DNA of 64,000 nt, taken from Hordeum vulgare subsp. vulgare (Eukaryota > Streptophyta > Magnoliopsida > Poales > Poaceae). A program made the position numbers and the translations under genes. The stretch lies in contig NC_058518.1 in the NCBI RefSeq assembly GCF_904849725.1, positions 328,064,581 to 328,128,580 on the forward strand. Reading direction: 5' to 3'. The notes below the pieces were generated by a model. The model was not told where the DNA came from, ran no database searches, and was given only the letters and a program-made list of their open reading frames with translations. Below, piece after piece: positions 1 to 12,651 of this stretch; the first letter of the stretch is position 1, and each line of letters begins with the position of its first letter.

Positions 1-3000
1 ATTACACATTAAGGGTCTCTCGACCCATAATAGAAGTCATACAATTACAAGCCAACGGAAGAGTTATAAACTGTCTGGGTACAGACAGAGCAACTAGAAG
101 GCACATGGCCTGACTATACTACAGAGCCGACGTAGGGCCAGATCGTAGCTGGGACACCAGCTACTCGTCGTCGTCGATGTCTACGAAGAACCCTCCATTA
201 GGGTCATTAGCAACTTCTGCAACATTTATTAAGCAAACATGAGTACGAAGGTACTCAGCAAGACTTTAGGAGAACTAACTACTCATGCAAGGTATCAAAA
301 GGTATTGTGGGGTTTCATGCGGGAAGCCAGCATTTGACTCGTGGCTAGACAACTTGCTTTTTGAAATTAGTTTTGACAACTTGATTTCTCGCACACGAGT
401 CCACTAACACCACAACAATACACTATCGTGGAATCATTCCGTCTCCATACAAAAATGCCGTCCACGACACTCACACTTATCTTGACAATTTTATGAGTAG
501 CCATTGAAGTTATCTATGAACAACATATGTCTCCAAGTAGTCCATATCCGCGGACGCGGCTATTCGAATAGATCATAACCGTGCAGGGGTGTACTTCGTC
601 ACACACACTTCCGCCACTTATCGCCATGTGCACGTCATGCACCTCGGCAACCTTCAAGCGGAAGCCCAGCGAGGGAGTCGGCCACGACCATTAACCACAC
701 TAGTACCTAGTCCAGGTTTATCGCCTATCTGAGAGTAACCCGTACGGAAGTCCGGCCGAGGTTTCCGCCACGGCCTCAAACGATGTGCGCAGGGTTCCCA
801 AGCCCACCATCCGGGTGCCACTTGGTACACGGTGCCACTGCCTACCGCATCATGGTCCACCTCTCAGGTCAGCACCATGCACGGCCTCCAGCATTACTAT
901 AAACACCAGAAACTACTTGCAACTCCTGGACCGAGTACTACGCGATTAATAGGCCGAGCAGGGTCATATTTCAGGGCCCAGCATGTGGTAGTATCTAGTC
1001 TTGGATTACATACACGAAACTCAGTTCCTAAGGACGGTTCCAATGAAACAACCCGCCATGTACTCCTACACAGCCTTTCACCGGTACCTTTACCAAATCA
1101 AGTTCAACACACAACCTTTGCTCACCGAACACATTCCACATTTCTGTTCATCTCCCAGATGACAGACCATACACAACTCTAAGCATAGCATGCATAGCAG
1201 AATAAGGCACATCATAGCTCAAGCAACTACGAGGTATGCTAGGTTGCAAGGTTCGGCTATTTACTGTGACAAGGTTAAGTCATGCAAAGTAAGTGGGTCC
1301 AACTATCGTGGCAAAAGCAGTTGAAGCATTTGATCCTAATGCAATAAATAGGTGCAGGAGCAAGAACATAGGAGTTATCGGGATGATCAAAAGGGTTGCT
1401 TGCCTTGTTGCTCAGAGGAGGAACGATATCCGTCAGACGGATATTCGGTGGAATCCGGGGATGCGGAGCCTACCGAAATGAACGGCAACATTCAGTAACA
1501 ATCATATGCAATCAAAATGATGCATGAGCATGGCATGCGAATGCAAAGTGATAAGTTATTATAATCAAGATGTTTTAGGTTTAGAGTTGATTTGAATCAC
1601 ATTCGAATAGCAATTCAAACGGGTATTCTCGGATACCGGTTTAATTGATTCGACCTGATGCTCAGATCAACTTAATGTTAACATGCATGAAATGTCATGT
1701 TATGGTACTGATTTGTAATTAGGGCAGTGTGTGATCATTGCATTTATAATGAAATTTGGATATTTTTGCAAATTCCATTTATAAAGTGATTAAAGAATTG
1801 AATTATTTCTTATTTCACAATTTAGGGTCCTGTAACTTTTTCAAACATAGTTGAAAATAGCATAATCAGAATCCTTGAATTTTTCTGATACTTTTTCATA
1901 TATAATTTATTTTCATTGGAGTTACAGATTAATTTCTATGATTTTTGCAATTTTTAGCAATTTCCTGAATTAGTTTTATACTAAAAATTCCATTTATTGC
2001 ATCAGGCTGACGTCAGCAGGTCAGCCGACCTGTTCAGGTCAAACCTAACAGGGGGGCCCCACTGGTCAGCCTCTCCGGGACTAATCCCGCGCTGACCAGC
2101 CCTAACTGAGGTTTGACTTGGCCTTGGGCCCACTTGTTAGTGAGTGATTAAGTCACTAATCGGCTGGGTTAGCTTGCCACGACGACCTCCACCGGCGGCG
2201 AGGTCGTCCTCGCCGGCGGGGAGGCTCCGGGGACCACCAGCACGGCGAAGGGGCTCGGAAACGGCGCACAGAGGGCCAAATGCTGCGCGGAGAGCACCAG
2301 AGGAACGGCACGTCTCCCGCAGCTTCATTTCTGCACCTAGCCGGGGCTGATCTGGCCGGAGATGACGCCGGCGACGAGCTTGGCGGCGGCCAAGGCTCGG
2401 GCGTCATCGGGGTCTTTGAGTCAGAGGGATCTACGCTCGGTTCTTAGCTGCTACGGCATCTACGCGTCGTCCTAGAGCTGTTGGTGCCCTCGGAAGGACG
2501 AGCTGGACATCGGAGGGCTACCAGCGAAGAGCGGCAGCGGCGGTCCTCGTCGGGCTCCGGTGAAACTAGGGCTAGAGGAGGGGATCGACGGGAAAAACTC
2601 AGGGGAAACGACCGCATGCTCACAGGGACTGCAGAGCAGAGCTCAGACGGCTCGGGGAAGGCCTGGGGGCGACGAATCGACGGGAGAGGTCCGGCGGCCG
2701 GAGGAGGAAGACGACGGCGTTGCGGCCGTTGCAGGGCTCGAGGAGGCTTCGGCTTCTGCAGAGACGACCAAGGCGACGAGACGGAGCTAATGGCGTGCTC
2801 TCGGGGGGGATCCTATGGCCAGGGGCACGGGCAGCTCGAGCTCGAGCTCGGCTCTAATGGCGGCAGCAGGGAGAAGGAGGGGATCCGGGAGGAGGGGAAG
2901 AACCGAGGCGGGGAATGGATAGGGGAAGCTCTGGGGAGCTTATCCCCGTCGTCGCCAGCGCGAACCGGCGGCCAGGCAGGCACGCAGGTGCGTGGCCGCG

Positions 3001-3571
3001 CCGGAGGAGGCGGCGGCCACCTCATGCTGCCTACTGGCGCGAGGGAGGGGACGAGCGGGGAGATGGGCCGGGCCAGGCTTGGGCGACAGGTAAGCTTTTT
3101 CCTATTTTCTCTGTTTTTGTTTTTTCTGTTTTGCTAAATATTGTATTGCTAATTGATTCAGCTCCAAAACAAAAAGTAAAAACTATTTTAGACCTCCTGG
3201 AATATTTGTTATAATATCCCCACTCATTTCCAAGATTTTCAACATTTTTGGAAAATTATAGTTTCTGATTTCAATTTTTTAAATTTGAAACGAGTAGCTT
3301 TTGCATTTATTTAAAATGCTTAAAGTGTCAAGAAAATAGTTTTCTCCAATGCTCATTTACTTTCATGATTTATCAGAAAGTTTGAACATTTCCTGAAACC
3401 ATTTTGGGTTCATTGATTTTGAACTAGTTGAAATTTCCTTTAGTTGAAATGGTGGCTAGGGTTTTGAGTTTTTCCTTTGCCACTTTGTTGTTTTTGTTGA
3501 AACTTCTTAGATGCAAATGCAAAGAAGACATGAGCACAATGCTATCTTGCTTAAGGGTTAGGGATGTGACA
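1..3571 (-). mobile_element. TE1: Gypsy long terminal repeat, left end outside the window
   Basis: The segment aligns along its length with the two ~4-kb LTRs of TE12 (its base 1 corresponds to about 42385), so roughly 0.6 kb of the LTR lies off the left edge. It ends in GGGATGTGACA at 3571, the same terminus as the TE12 LTRs, and the next bases, CTTGT, begin an unrelated LTR (TE2). By comparison with TE12 the element reads on the minus strand, so this is either its 5' LTR or a solo LTR. The GC-rich block at about 2140-3090 gives open frames on both strands, but the frames are not shared with the homologous LTRs, so I do not call genes there. Family assignment is by comparison within the window only. 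Confidence 0.85.
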
Positions 3572-5114
3572 CTTGTGATCCGCGTTGGGTCTTCCGTGAA
3601 GAGAAACGGGTGATGCAGTACAGTATACTTAAGTGCTTCCCTCAGCGTGAACCAAGGTTATCAAACCAATAGGAGTAACACGCAGCCCTCGAATTTAGCG
3701 ACTGCACACAAAGAAGCAAACACTTGCACCCAACACGGGCAAGAGGGTTTTCAAGCCCCTTGGACTCGTTCTTTCCAAGCAAATTAAGTGTGTGGATGAT
3801 AGTTGATAATTGCAAAATAAATAGAAATTAAATAAATGTAGCAAAGTAATTATAGCGTTTGGAAATATATAAGCGAAAAGACCTGGGGGCCATTGTTTTC
3901 CCTATTGACATCTCTCATGTAGTAAGCATACGGTGGGAAAAAAATACTATTGGACAATTGCTAGAAAAGCGCACTGTTATGTGGTATTCATGAAAATGAT
4001 CATGTGTATATAGGCATCACATCCATAAGCAAATCAGACGACTCCTTTCTACACCTATTACTATTACTGCACCCATCGACCACTATCTAACATGCGTCTA
4101 GAGTATTAAGTAAAATAGATTAATGCTTGGCGAACAATGACATGATGTAGACAACGAGAACTCAACTAATATGAATTAAGACCATCATTTTATCCTTACT
4201 GGCAATAATACAAAGATGTGTCTTGTCACCTACTATGTCACTTGGATATAGAGCACCGCTATATTTAACCCACTACAATGCACACCACCCACCAAATAAA
4301 TTTTAATCCAGTTGGCAAAACAAAATAAATAGATCGAAGAGATTTAACAAGCTATAATAATAATGAAAATAAGAATCAAATATAGAATTCAGAGAAGACT
4401 CAAATCTTTTATCATGAATAATCTAAAATAAATCCACAATGCATCGGATCCCAACAAACGCATCGCATAAAAGAATTACATCTAATAGGTCAAAGCGAAG
4501 ATGTGTTGATCATTGAATTGAAGATCAAGAAAGAGATAGAGAGAGCCATCTAGGTACTAACTATGGACACGTAGGTCTCACCATGGGAGCAACAAGGTTG
4601 ATGTAGATGCCCTCCATGATCGATCCCGCTCCGCGGCAGGGCATCGGAAATGGCTCCAGATGGGCACACGGCGAAACAAACACTTGCGCCGGTGGAAAAA
4701 GTGTTTTGTGAGGCTCTCTAGGGTTTTGGGGATTGTTAGGAGTTTATAGGCTAGAGATAGGCGTCGGGAGACGCCAAGGGGGCCCACCACATAATAGGTG
4801 CGAAAAATCCCTCGGCACGCCCTATTGTATGGTGGATCCCTCGTTTAGCCTCTGACATCCTCCCGAAGCTTCCCAGTCTTCTTTTGGTCCAAAAAACATC
4901 ATAAAAAAGTTTCTTAGCATTTGGACTTTGTTTGGTACAGTAAACCTAAAAAGTCAAAAACATGCAGAAAACAACAACTCGTACTCAACACTATGTCAAT
5001 AGGTTAGTGCTCAAAATTAATATTAATTGGTGTATAAACACCCAAAAATTATCGTAGAATGATAATATTATAGCATGGAACAATAAAATTTATAAATACG
5101 TTGGAGACATTTCA
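3572..5114 (-). mobile_element. TE2: degenerate LTR related to the TE4/TE10 type, cut by TE1
   Basis: The start (GAGAAACGGGTGATGCAG..., then 'accaaggttatcaa', 'ttgcacccaac') and the end (ACGTTGGAGACATTTCA at about 5098-5114) parallel the LTRs of TE10, which end ACGTTGGAGACGTATCA. The homology is clear but quite divergent. On the minus strand the LTR starts TGAAATGTCTCCAACG. The outermost ~40 bases of its other end are missing because TE1 inserted there. No coding sequence is expected or seen; the short frames are shadows. Confidence 0.7.
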
Positions 5115-5123
5115 AGCCCATCT

Positions 5124-6090
5124 TGTAGTTGTTTTCTCCGGGAAAATGCCATGGGGAGGCTTATCGTACGTGCTTGGGATAGAAAGGACGCCGTCGGGCT
5201 CCAGAAACGGGATTTGGTATGAGCAGCGGGGGACATGCGAAGTACCAGGTTCGAGGGGCTCTTTGGGAGGTAACACCCCTAGTCCTGCTTTAGTTGGTTG
5301 ATAATCCGGCTGAGGATACCATATGCTCCTTGAGCTGTATACTGGAGATGGAAGAAGGAGGTGAGAGCTCTCTTTTCCCCTCGTGTGTGAGTGTGTGAGT
5401 TCGGCCGACCCCTGGCACGGGGCTGGGCCAGGGGTTTTTATATGCCAACCCCCTCCCTTACAATAGTAATAGAAGGTACTAAGTGGGACCCGATTGGCAG
5501 CCTCTTGAGTCGGCCAAGGGGCCCATCGGCTGAAGAAGTCTTGTCGTAAGTGGGGGCCCGCCGGCTGGTGGGTCCCGCCTGGAGTAGGGGCCCATTTACC
5601 AAGCCTCACAATTTGTGTGTGCTTGTTATGCCTGGCGTGCGCCGCATTAGGTGTGTCGGCTTGTGCTGCCGGCTTTGGTCATCGTACGGCAGGTTGCACT
5701 GTTGCCCATGCCGGGGCAAGTAATGGAGTGCACGGACGCGTGCTTGACATTGTGCCGTCTCAACTGGTCATAGTCGGCGACGGTCAGTCATACATCCCCT
5801 CAAGTGTAGTCTCACACGGTCAGATCGAAGGTATTCGAGGCCCTATAGATGTACCCTTGGTGATGAAGCCCCTGACGTAGCTTCTTAGTGTAACACGACC
5901 GGAGCTGAACCACCGGCTGGCGGGGGCAATCGAGTCGGAGGGGAGCCGCATCGCCCGAGCCGTCTTGACTGTGTAGCAAGCCAGGCTTAGCTGGCCCCCG
6001 TGGGGAACTGGCCACCTTATACATGTTTTTTCAAAGGGGAGGTTCAAGGAGTCCTTGCTTTTGGCCTACCCCGGGGTTATCCCCCCGTCA
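5124..6090 (+). mobile_element. TE3: putative LTR of a plus-strand retroelement
   Basis: This GC-rich segment is unlike its neighbours. It starts TGTAGTTGTTTTCTCC at 5124, nine bases past the end of the TE2 LTR, and runs to TATCCCCCCGTCA at 6090, so it has TG...CA ends. A TATA-like stretch (TTTTTATATGCC) lies near 5436. A second copy of the LTR is not in the window, so the boundaries rest only on the terminal dinucleotides and on the coding start that follows. The open frames within it look non-coding. Confidence 0.45.
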
Positions 6091-6461
6091 GTAGTCCCCG
6101 AAGCAGGGGAGGCCCGCCGGCTCAGAGCGGCGGACCTCGTCGGCCTAGATTTAACTCCCTAGCGTGTCGCGGGGTTGCGGTCGGATCGCCGGATCGTTTG
6201 GAGTCCAAGGCCTGGCAGTCGACTTGCGTGAGAAGACCATACTGTACAGCAGGGCCCGCCCGACGGCTGCCTCTTCCCACGCGCGCGGATCTTGTGTGGA
6301 TTCGGGGGCGACGGTTGGCGCTCCTAAGGCGCAATCATGCCGCCGCGCGGCACGGAGGTAGTGGGGGGTGCGTGTCAGATCTTCTCCCCACTACCCCGCG
6401 CGGGGTTTAAATGGGCAGGAGGTGAGGCCGAGGGAGTCATATTCTCCCCCGTCCTTGCCCC
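6091..6461 (+). other. TE3 leader between LTR and first reading frame
   Basis: About 370 bases of GC-rich sequence follow the putative LTR end. I could not find a primer binding site matching tRNA-iMet or tRNA-Asp here. A TTTAAA stretch at about 6408 and a CT-rich stretch at about 6440-6470 precede the first ATG. This is read as the untranslated leader of TE3. Confidence 0.35.
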
Positions 6462-6690
6462 ATGTCTTCTCTAACGCCCTCCCTTCTTGGCGAAGAGAGA
6501 GAGAGAGATGCCGGTGGTGAGACAGTCCCCGTCGTTCTCAGCCGTCGCTCGAAACGCCTCGTCAAGTCCTCTTCACCTTCGATCTTGATCCCCGAGCCAT
6601 CGCCGAGCATGTCATCGACCCGTGGTGCCTGGGATGGCAGCAACATTGACGAGGAGCACATTGTCGTTCTAGTAGGAGGAACAAGCAAGG
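6462..6690 (+). pseudogene. TE3 N-terminal gag-like fragment, truncated
   Basis: An open frame starts at 6462, with a second likely start at 6606 (MSSTRGAWDGSN). The pattern of a tryptophan and a GS pair followed by an acidic stretch resembles the N-termini of grass 'putative gypsy type transposon' proteins, as far as I recall that family. The frame is lost where TE4 LTR sequence begins at about 6685, so only about 70 codons of element protein remain. Function cannot be deduced; in full-length relatives this ORF stands in the gag position. Confidence 0.4.
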
Positions 6691-8113
6691 CCCCAATCTT
6701 AGCACCTACACAAACAATCAATCACTTGCACCCAACGCTAAAAGAGGGGTTGTCAGTCCCTTCATGGTTATTTGCAAGGATCAGATCTAATAGAGATATA
6801 TATAAAGGATTACTATAACTAAAAGTAAAACAAAAGTAAATAAATGGCAGCAATATATTTTTGGTATTTTTGGTTTATATATCTGAAAGTATAGTATGGA
6901 AAATAGACACAGGGGCCATAGGTTTCACTAGAGGCTTCTCTCATGAAGGAAAATAATACGGTGTGTGAACAAATTACTGTCGAGCAATTGATATAAAAGC
7001 GAATAATTATGAAGATATCCAAGGCAATGATTATGCATATCGGCATCATGTCCGTGTCAAGTAGACCGAAACCATCAACTACTATTACTCCACATATCGA
7101 CCGACTCCTCCTGCATCTAGAGTATTAAGTTCATGAAGAATAGAGTAACGCATTAGGTAAGATGACATGATGTAGAGGGATAAACTCAAGCAAGGTGATG
7201 AAAACTCCATATTTTTATCCTCGATACCAACAACACAAGATGTGCCTCGCTACGCCTACTTTGTCACTGGGTGAGGACACCGCAAGATTGAACCCAAAAC
7301 TAACCACTTCTCCCATGGCAAGAATTACCAATCAACTTGGCCAAACCAAACCAATAAATCGAAGAGACTTGCTAAGATATGAAATCATGCGTGTAAGAAT
7401 TCACAGAAGATTCAAATAATATTCGTAGATAATCTGAACATAAACCCAAAATTCATTGGATCTCGACAAACACACCCCAAAAGAGTATTACATCGGATAG
7501 ATCTCTATGAAGGTCATGAAGAACATGGTATTGAAGAACAAAGAGAGAGAAGAAGACATCTAGCTACTAGCTATGGACCCGTAGGTCTGTGGTGAATTAC
7601 TCACGCATTATCTGAGAGGCCATGGAGTTGATGTAGATGGCATCCGTGATCGATTCCCCCTACGACAAATTACCGGATTGGATGTCACGGGAATAGAGGC
7701 TCCCACGGCGGAGAAGTATTTTTGGTGTCGTTCTGGTATTGGGGGAATATTTGGGAATTTATAGGACGAAGATTAGGGTTAGGAGGCCTCCAGGGAGCCC
7801 ACAAGCCAAGGGCGCGCCCTGCATGCTTGTCGTCTCCCGGCAGGTCTCCTGCCCCCTTCTCCAACTCTGGCACGTTTCTTCTGGTCCAAGAAATATCATT
7901 CCGGAGATTTTATTCCGTTTGGACTCCATTTAATATTCCTTATCTACAATACTCAAAAACATGGAAAAAGAGAAACTGGCACTAGGCTCTAGGTTAATAG
8001 GTTAGTCCCGAAAATAGTATAAAATAGCATATTAATGCATATAAACACATTCAAAACAGATAATATAATAGCAACAAACAATAAACAAGTATGGATACGT
8101 TGGAGACGTATCA
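6686..8113 (-). mobile_element. TE4: 3' LTR of a minus-strand Gypsy relic, outer end lost
   Basis: This matches the LTRs of TE10 in order: CTTGCACCCAACGCTA, then GGGGTTGTCA, the 'acaaattactgtcgagcaattgat' region, and the end GATACGTTGGAGACGTATCA at 8113. Compared with TE10, about 155 bases are missing from the outer (left) end, where TE3 sequence abuts instead, so the terminal target duplication is gone. On the minus strand the LTR begins TGATACGTCTCCAACG, which resembles the wheat Fatima group from memory; that name needs a repeat-database check. Confidence 0.8.
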
Positions 8114-9840
8114 AGCATCCCCAAGCTTCATTATTGCTCGTCCTCGAGTAGGTAAATGATAAAAACAGATTTTTTTTGTGGAATGCTACCTAACATATTT
8201 ATCCATGTAATATTCTTTATTGTGGCATGGATATTCAGATCCATAAGATTCAAAACAAAAGTCTAATATTGACATAAAAACAATAATACTTCAAGCATAC
8301 TAACAAGGCAATTGCGTCCTTTCGAAATAACATGGCCTTAGAAAGTTATCCCTACAAAATCATATGGTCTGGCTATGCTCCATCTTCCCCACACAAAGTA
8401 TCTAAATCATGCACAACCCCGATGAAAATCAAACAATTGTTTCACACTTTTTATGTTCTCAAACCTTTTCAACTCTCATGAAATACATGAGCGTGAGCCA
8501 TGGATACAACACTATAGGAGAAATAGAATATGGTGGAGGTTGCAAGAAAAAAACGAGAAGATAGTCTCACATAAGCTAGGCGTATCAACGGGCTATGGAG
8601 ATGTCCATCAATAGATATCAATGTGAGTGAGTAGGGATTGCCATGCAACAAATGCACTAGAGCTATAAGTGTATGAAAGCTCAAAAAGAAAATTAAGTGG
8701 TTGTGCAAAAGATGAAATTCCACTAGTTATATGATGGTGACAAAATAGGAGACTCTCTATGAAGAACATGGTGCTACTTTGAAACACAAGTGTGGAAAAA
8801 TATAGTAGCATTGTCCCTTCTCTCTTTCTCTCATTTCTTCTCTTTTTTTGGTGGGCATCTTTGGCCTTTTTTATTTTTTTATGGTCTTCGCTGGGCTCTT
8901 TTATTTTTTTGTAAATTCCGGAGACTCATCCCAACTTGTGAGGGAATCATAGCTTCCATCACCCTTTTCTCACATGGAACAATGCTCTAATAATGCAAAT
9001 CATCACACTTTTATTTACTTACAACTCAAAGGTTACAACTCGACATCTAGAACAAAATATGACTCTATAAGCAAAATGGAAGTGATGGTGCGTGTCATAA
9101 AAAATGGGACGGTGGTGCTGCATGGAAATATATCTCTGAATGGCTATGAAAATGCCATAATAGGTAGATATGGTGGCTATTTTGAGGAAAGTATATGGTG
9201 GCTGTTTTGAGGAAGGTGGGTTTAATGTACCGGCGAAAGTTGTGCGGTACTATAGAGGCTACCAAAGGTGAAAGGGTGAGAGTACGTATAATCCATGAAC
9301 TCAACATTAGTCATAAAAACCTCACATACTTATTGCAAAAGCCTATTAGTTATCAAACCAAAGTATTAGCCGCATGCTCCTCAGGGAAGGGTTGGTAGGT
9401 GTTAATCATCGCACGATCCCGACCTCCACACAAAGGTTTACAATCGTTAAAAAAATCATGCTCCGACTTCATCACATAATTGTTCACCATACATGCATGC
9501 TATGGGAATCACAAAATTTAACACAAGTATTTCTTCCAATTCACAATTACTTAATAGCATGACTCTCATATTACCATCATCATATCTCAAAACTATATGC
9601 AAGGAATCAAACTTCTCATCACATTCAATGCACTTAATATGAAAGTTTTTATTATATCACTCTTGGATACCCATTATATTAGGACTAAATTATAACCTAA
9701 ACCAATTACCATTATGTTCAAAATAATATAAGTGAGGTACGAGAGATTAATAATTTTTATAAAATAATACACCACTGTGCTCTAAAAGATATAAAATAAA
9801 ACACCACCGTGCTCTAAAAGACATGGAACCGGAGAATTTT
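8114..9840 (-). mobile_element. TE4: polypurine tract and 3' non-coding internal region
   Basis: Directly inside the LTR the minus strand reads AAGCTTGGGGATGCT, a polypurine tract as in TE10. The following 1.7 kb match TE10 at 27433-29160, with the same T-rich block at about 8815-8920. Nothing codes for protein. The segment ends with a short duplicated piece (GTGCTCTAAAAGA at about 9778 and 9811); past about 9840 the sequence belongs to TE5. Confidence 0.7.
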
Positions 9841-10966
9841 CGAATAACACTAGGTTACCTCAATGGGGATATGCATGTCCCCAACAATAAGTATATCATA
9901 TTTCTTCTTGACTGTAGGAAGAGGGAATTCAAAGTCTCCAATAGTAGACGTTGGAATTTTTTCAATGGTTTGATGCTATCAACTTGAGATTATTTTCTCA
10001 GAAAGTGTACCGTATGCTCATTACCATTAACATGAAAAGTAACTTTGCCTTTTTTGCAGTCAATAACAGTGCATGCAGTGCTAGTAAAGGGTCTACCAAA
10101 GATGATCGACAAACTATCGTCCTCGGGAATATCAAGAATAACAATGTCCGTTAGGATAGTGACGTTTGCAACCACATCAGGCACATCCTCACAAATACCG
10201 ATGTGTAAAGCAGTTGATTTATCAGCCATTTGCAGATAGTTTTAGTAGGTGTCAACTTATTCAAATCAAGTCTACGATATAAAGAGAACGACATAACATT
10301 AACACCAGCTCCGAGGTCAGATAAAGCAGTTCTAACATATTTTCCTTTAATAGAGCATGGTATAGTATGTACTCCGAGATCTCCTAATTTCCTTGGTATT
10401 CCACCCTTAAAAGTATAACTAGCAAGGATGGTGGAGATCTCAGCTTCTGGTATCTTTCTTTTATTTGTAACAATATCTTTCATGTACTTAGCATAAGGAG
10501 ACATTTTCAGAATATCAGTTAAGCGCATACGTAAAAAGACAAGTCTCAGCATTTGAGCAAAGCGCTCAAAATCCTCATCATCCTTTTTCTTGGATGGTTT
10601 CGGAGGAAAGGGCATGGGTTTCTGAACCCATGGTTCTCTTTCTCTGCCATGCTTCCTAGCAAGAACATCTCTTTTGTCATATCTCTTATTCTTAAGTTGT
10701 GGGTTATCAAGATCAACAACAGGTTCAATCTCCACATCATTGTCATTGCTAGGTTGACCATTGACATGAACATCATCATTAATATTATCACTAGGTTCAT
10801 GTTCATTACCAGAATGTGTCTCGGCATCAGAAATAGAGATATCATTTGGGTTTTCATGTGACTCTATAACAGGTTCGCTAGGAGCACGCAAATTCCTATC
10901 ATCATTTTTTGTCTTTATTAGCAGCACCAGGTACGTCAATATTAACTCTCTAAGAATATTTCTCAA
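9840..10966 (-). pseudogene. TE5: Gypsy aspartic protease region, 3'-truncated
   Basis: The minus-strand frame 10966-10151 and its continuation 10229-9990 encode the gag C-terminal linker and a retropepsin-like domain. The linker is acidic, then rich in K and P (residues about 95-135 of the 271-residue frame). The active-site region reads ALSDLGAGVNVMS near 10310-10350, with DLGA in place of the usual D-S/T-G-A, and is followed by IIFGRPF on the shifted frame. A frameshift at about 10190 separates the two pieces. Reverse transcriptase, RNase H and integrase are absent: the sequence changes to TE4 3' non-coding DNA at about 9840. This is a dead copy. Confidence 0.75.
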
Positions 10967-12582
10967 CTCTCTTAGGATGGCCCTCAGGATACAAAGGTTC
11001 CTGAGTCATTCTACCACCTATAGTCACAACTCTAACATAATGATCATTGTTCTTACTAGTCATCTCATTGAGAAAATCATTATGTGCCTTAAGTACCAGT
11101 TCTACTTGAGTAGTTACCATGGAAGCATGTTTACTAATAAGCCTAAGGTCATTAACATTTCTACTCATATAATCACCCAAGCAATCAAGCATGTAAGCAT
11201 TATGCTTCAATTGTCTACTAACATAAGAATTGAAATTTTCTTGTTTAACAACAAAGTTATCAAATTCATCCAAGCATTGGCTATCAGTCTTATTATAAGG
11301 AATATGACCTTCATCAAATCTACGAAGAGAATTTACCTCTACTACCTGTGTCGGGTTATAAAGACCATGTATTTCTTCAATAGGTGGTAGATTCTTAACA
11401 TATTTAGCTTTAATACCTTTTTCTTTCATACATTTCTTTTTTTCAGCAGCGAGGAATAGAATACCTCTTTTCTTCGGGGTTGGTTTTGGAGGTGGTTCGG
11501 GAATAGTCCAATCATTATCATTGCTCAATATATTATTCAATAGTAGTTCAGCTTGTTCAACAGTTCGTTCCCTGAAAACACAACCAACAGAACTATCTAG
11601 GTGGTCCCCAGAAGCATCGGTTAGTCCGTTATAAAAGATATCAAGTATTTCATTTTTCTTGAGAGGGTGATCAGTCAAAGCATTAAGTAAGTCGAGAAGC
11701 CTCCCCCAAGCTTGTGGGAGACTCTCTTCTTCAATCTGCACAAAATTAAATATTTCCTGCAAGGCAGCTTGTTTCTTATGGGCAGGAAAATATTTTTCAT
11801 AGAAGTAGTAAATTATATCCTCGGTACTACGCACACAACCAGGAGCAAGAGAATTAAACCATATCTTAGCATCACCCTTTAATGAGAACTGGAACAACTT
11901 AAGAATATAGTAGTAACATTTTTTCCTCATGAGTAAATAGGGTGGCTATATAATTCAATTTAGTAAGGTGTGACACAACAGTTTCAGATTCCTAACCATG
12001 AAAAGGATCAAGTTCTACCAAAGTAATTAACTAAGGATTGACAGAGAATTCATAACCCTTATCAGTGACACAGATAGGTGAAGTAGAAAACTTGGGATTA
12101 TATTACATTCTAGCATTCAAATATTTTTCCTTCCACTTGCATAGCAATTTCTTAAGTTCATATCTATCCTTACAAGAAAGAAAGTCCCTAGCTACTTCTC
12201 CTTCCATAACATAACCCTCAGGTATATTAGGCAATTCATATCTAGGAGAGCTAGGTCTAGAAGGTGCATCATAGTGTTTAGTTTCGTCAGATTCAGAAAT
12301 ATCATAAGTGTCAGCATTCACTCTAGCAATTTGTTCATCAAGAAATTAACCAAGTGGCACAGTAGTATCAAGAAAAGTATCACCATAAGAATCATGCAAA
12401 GCAGAAGTAGCATCATCAATTACTTGCGACACATCAGATTTAGTAGCAGGTGGTGGTGTCGCAAATTTACTCATAACAGACGGTGAATCAAGTAGAGAGC
12501 TAGATGGCAGTTCCTTACCTGCCATCGTAATTGAGGGGTAGATCTTCGTTTTAGGGTCTTTCAGAATCTTCATTGTGATCAA
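10950..12582 (-). pseudogene. TE5: Gypsy gag, broken by stops
   Basis: Gag starts at 12582, 41 bases downstream of the primer site, and continues through frames 12582-12346, 12321-12103 and 11930-10950. The 326-residue frame carries the retrotransposon gag capsid fold: FSLKGDAKIWFNSL at about residues 16-29, then a helical region with FYEKYFP. An in-frame TAA at 12346-12348 splits the N-terminus, and further stops lie between 12100 and 11930. No CCHC zinc knuckle is visible, as expected in this protease-fused type. The length to the protease is similar to intact relatives, so the damage is point mutation more than deletion. Confidence 0.8.
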
Positions 12583-12622
12583 AAAATAAAAATCCCAAGT
12601 GACTCAGAGAATAAAGCTATGC

Positions 12623-12640
12623 TCCCCGGCAACGACGCCA
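12623..12640 (-). promoter_or_regulatory. TE5 primer binding site, tRNA-Asp type
   Basis: On the minus strand TGGCGTCGTTGCCGGGGA matches the 3' end of plant tRNA-Asp with one mismatch (GTCG for GCCG). It lies 11 bases from the LTR end at 12652 and upstream of gag, so it primes minus-strand DNA synthesis. It fixes TE5 as a minus-strand element. Confidence 0.85.
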
Positions 12641-12651
12641 GAAAAATGTCT

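Noticed and set aside
832..1182. 116-residue plus-strand frame whose first part recurs at 43219 and 53173
   Set aside because: The recurrence follows from LTR homology; the frames diverge and stop at different points, and they are antisense to the element.
2144..3137. Overlapping long frames on both strands in GC-rich LTR DNA (TE1)
   Set aside because: Frames are not shared with the homologous LTRs of TE6 and TE12, no domain is visible, and composition alone explains the lack of stops.
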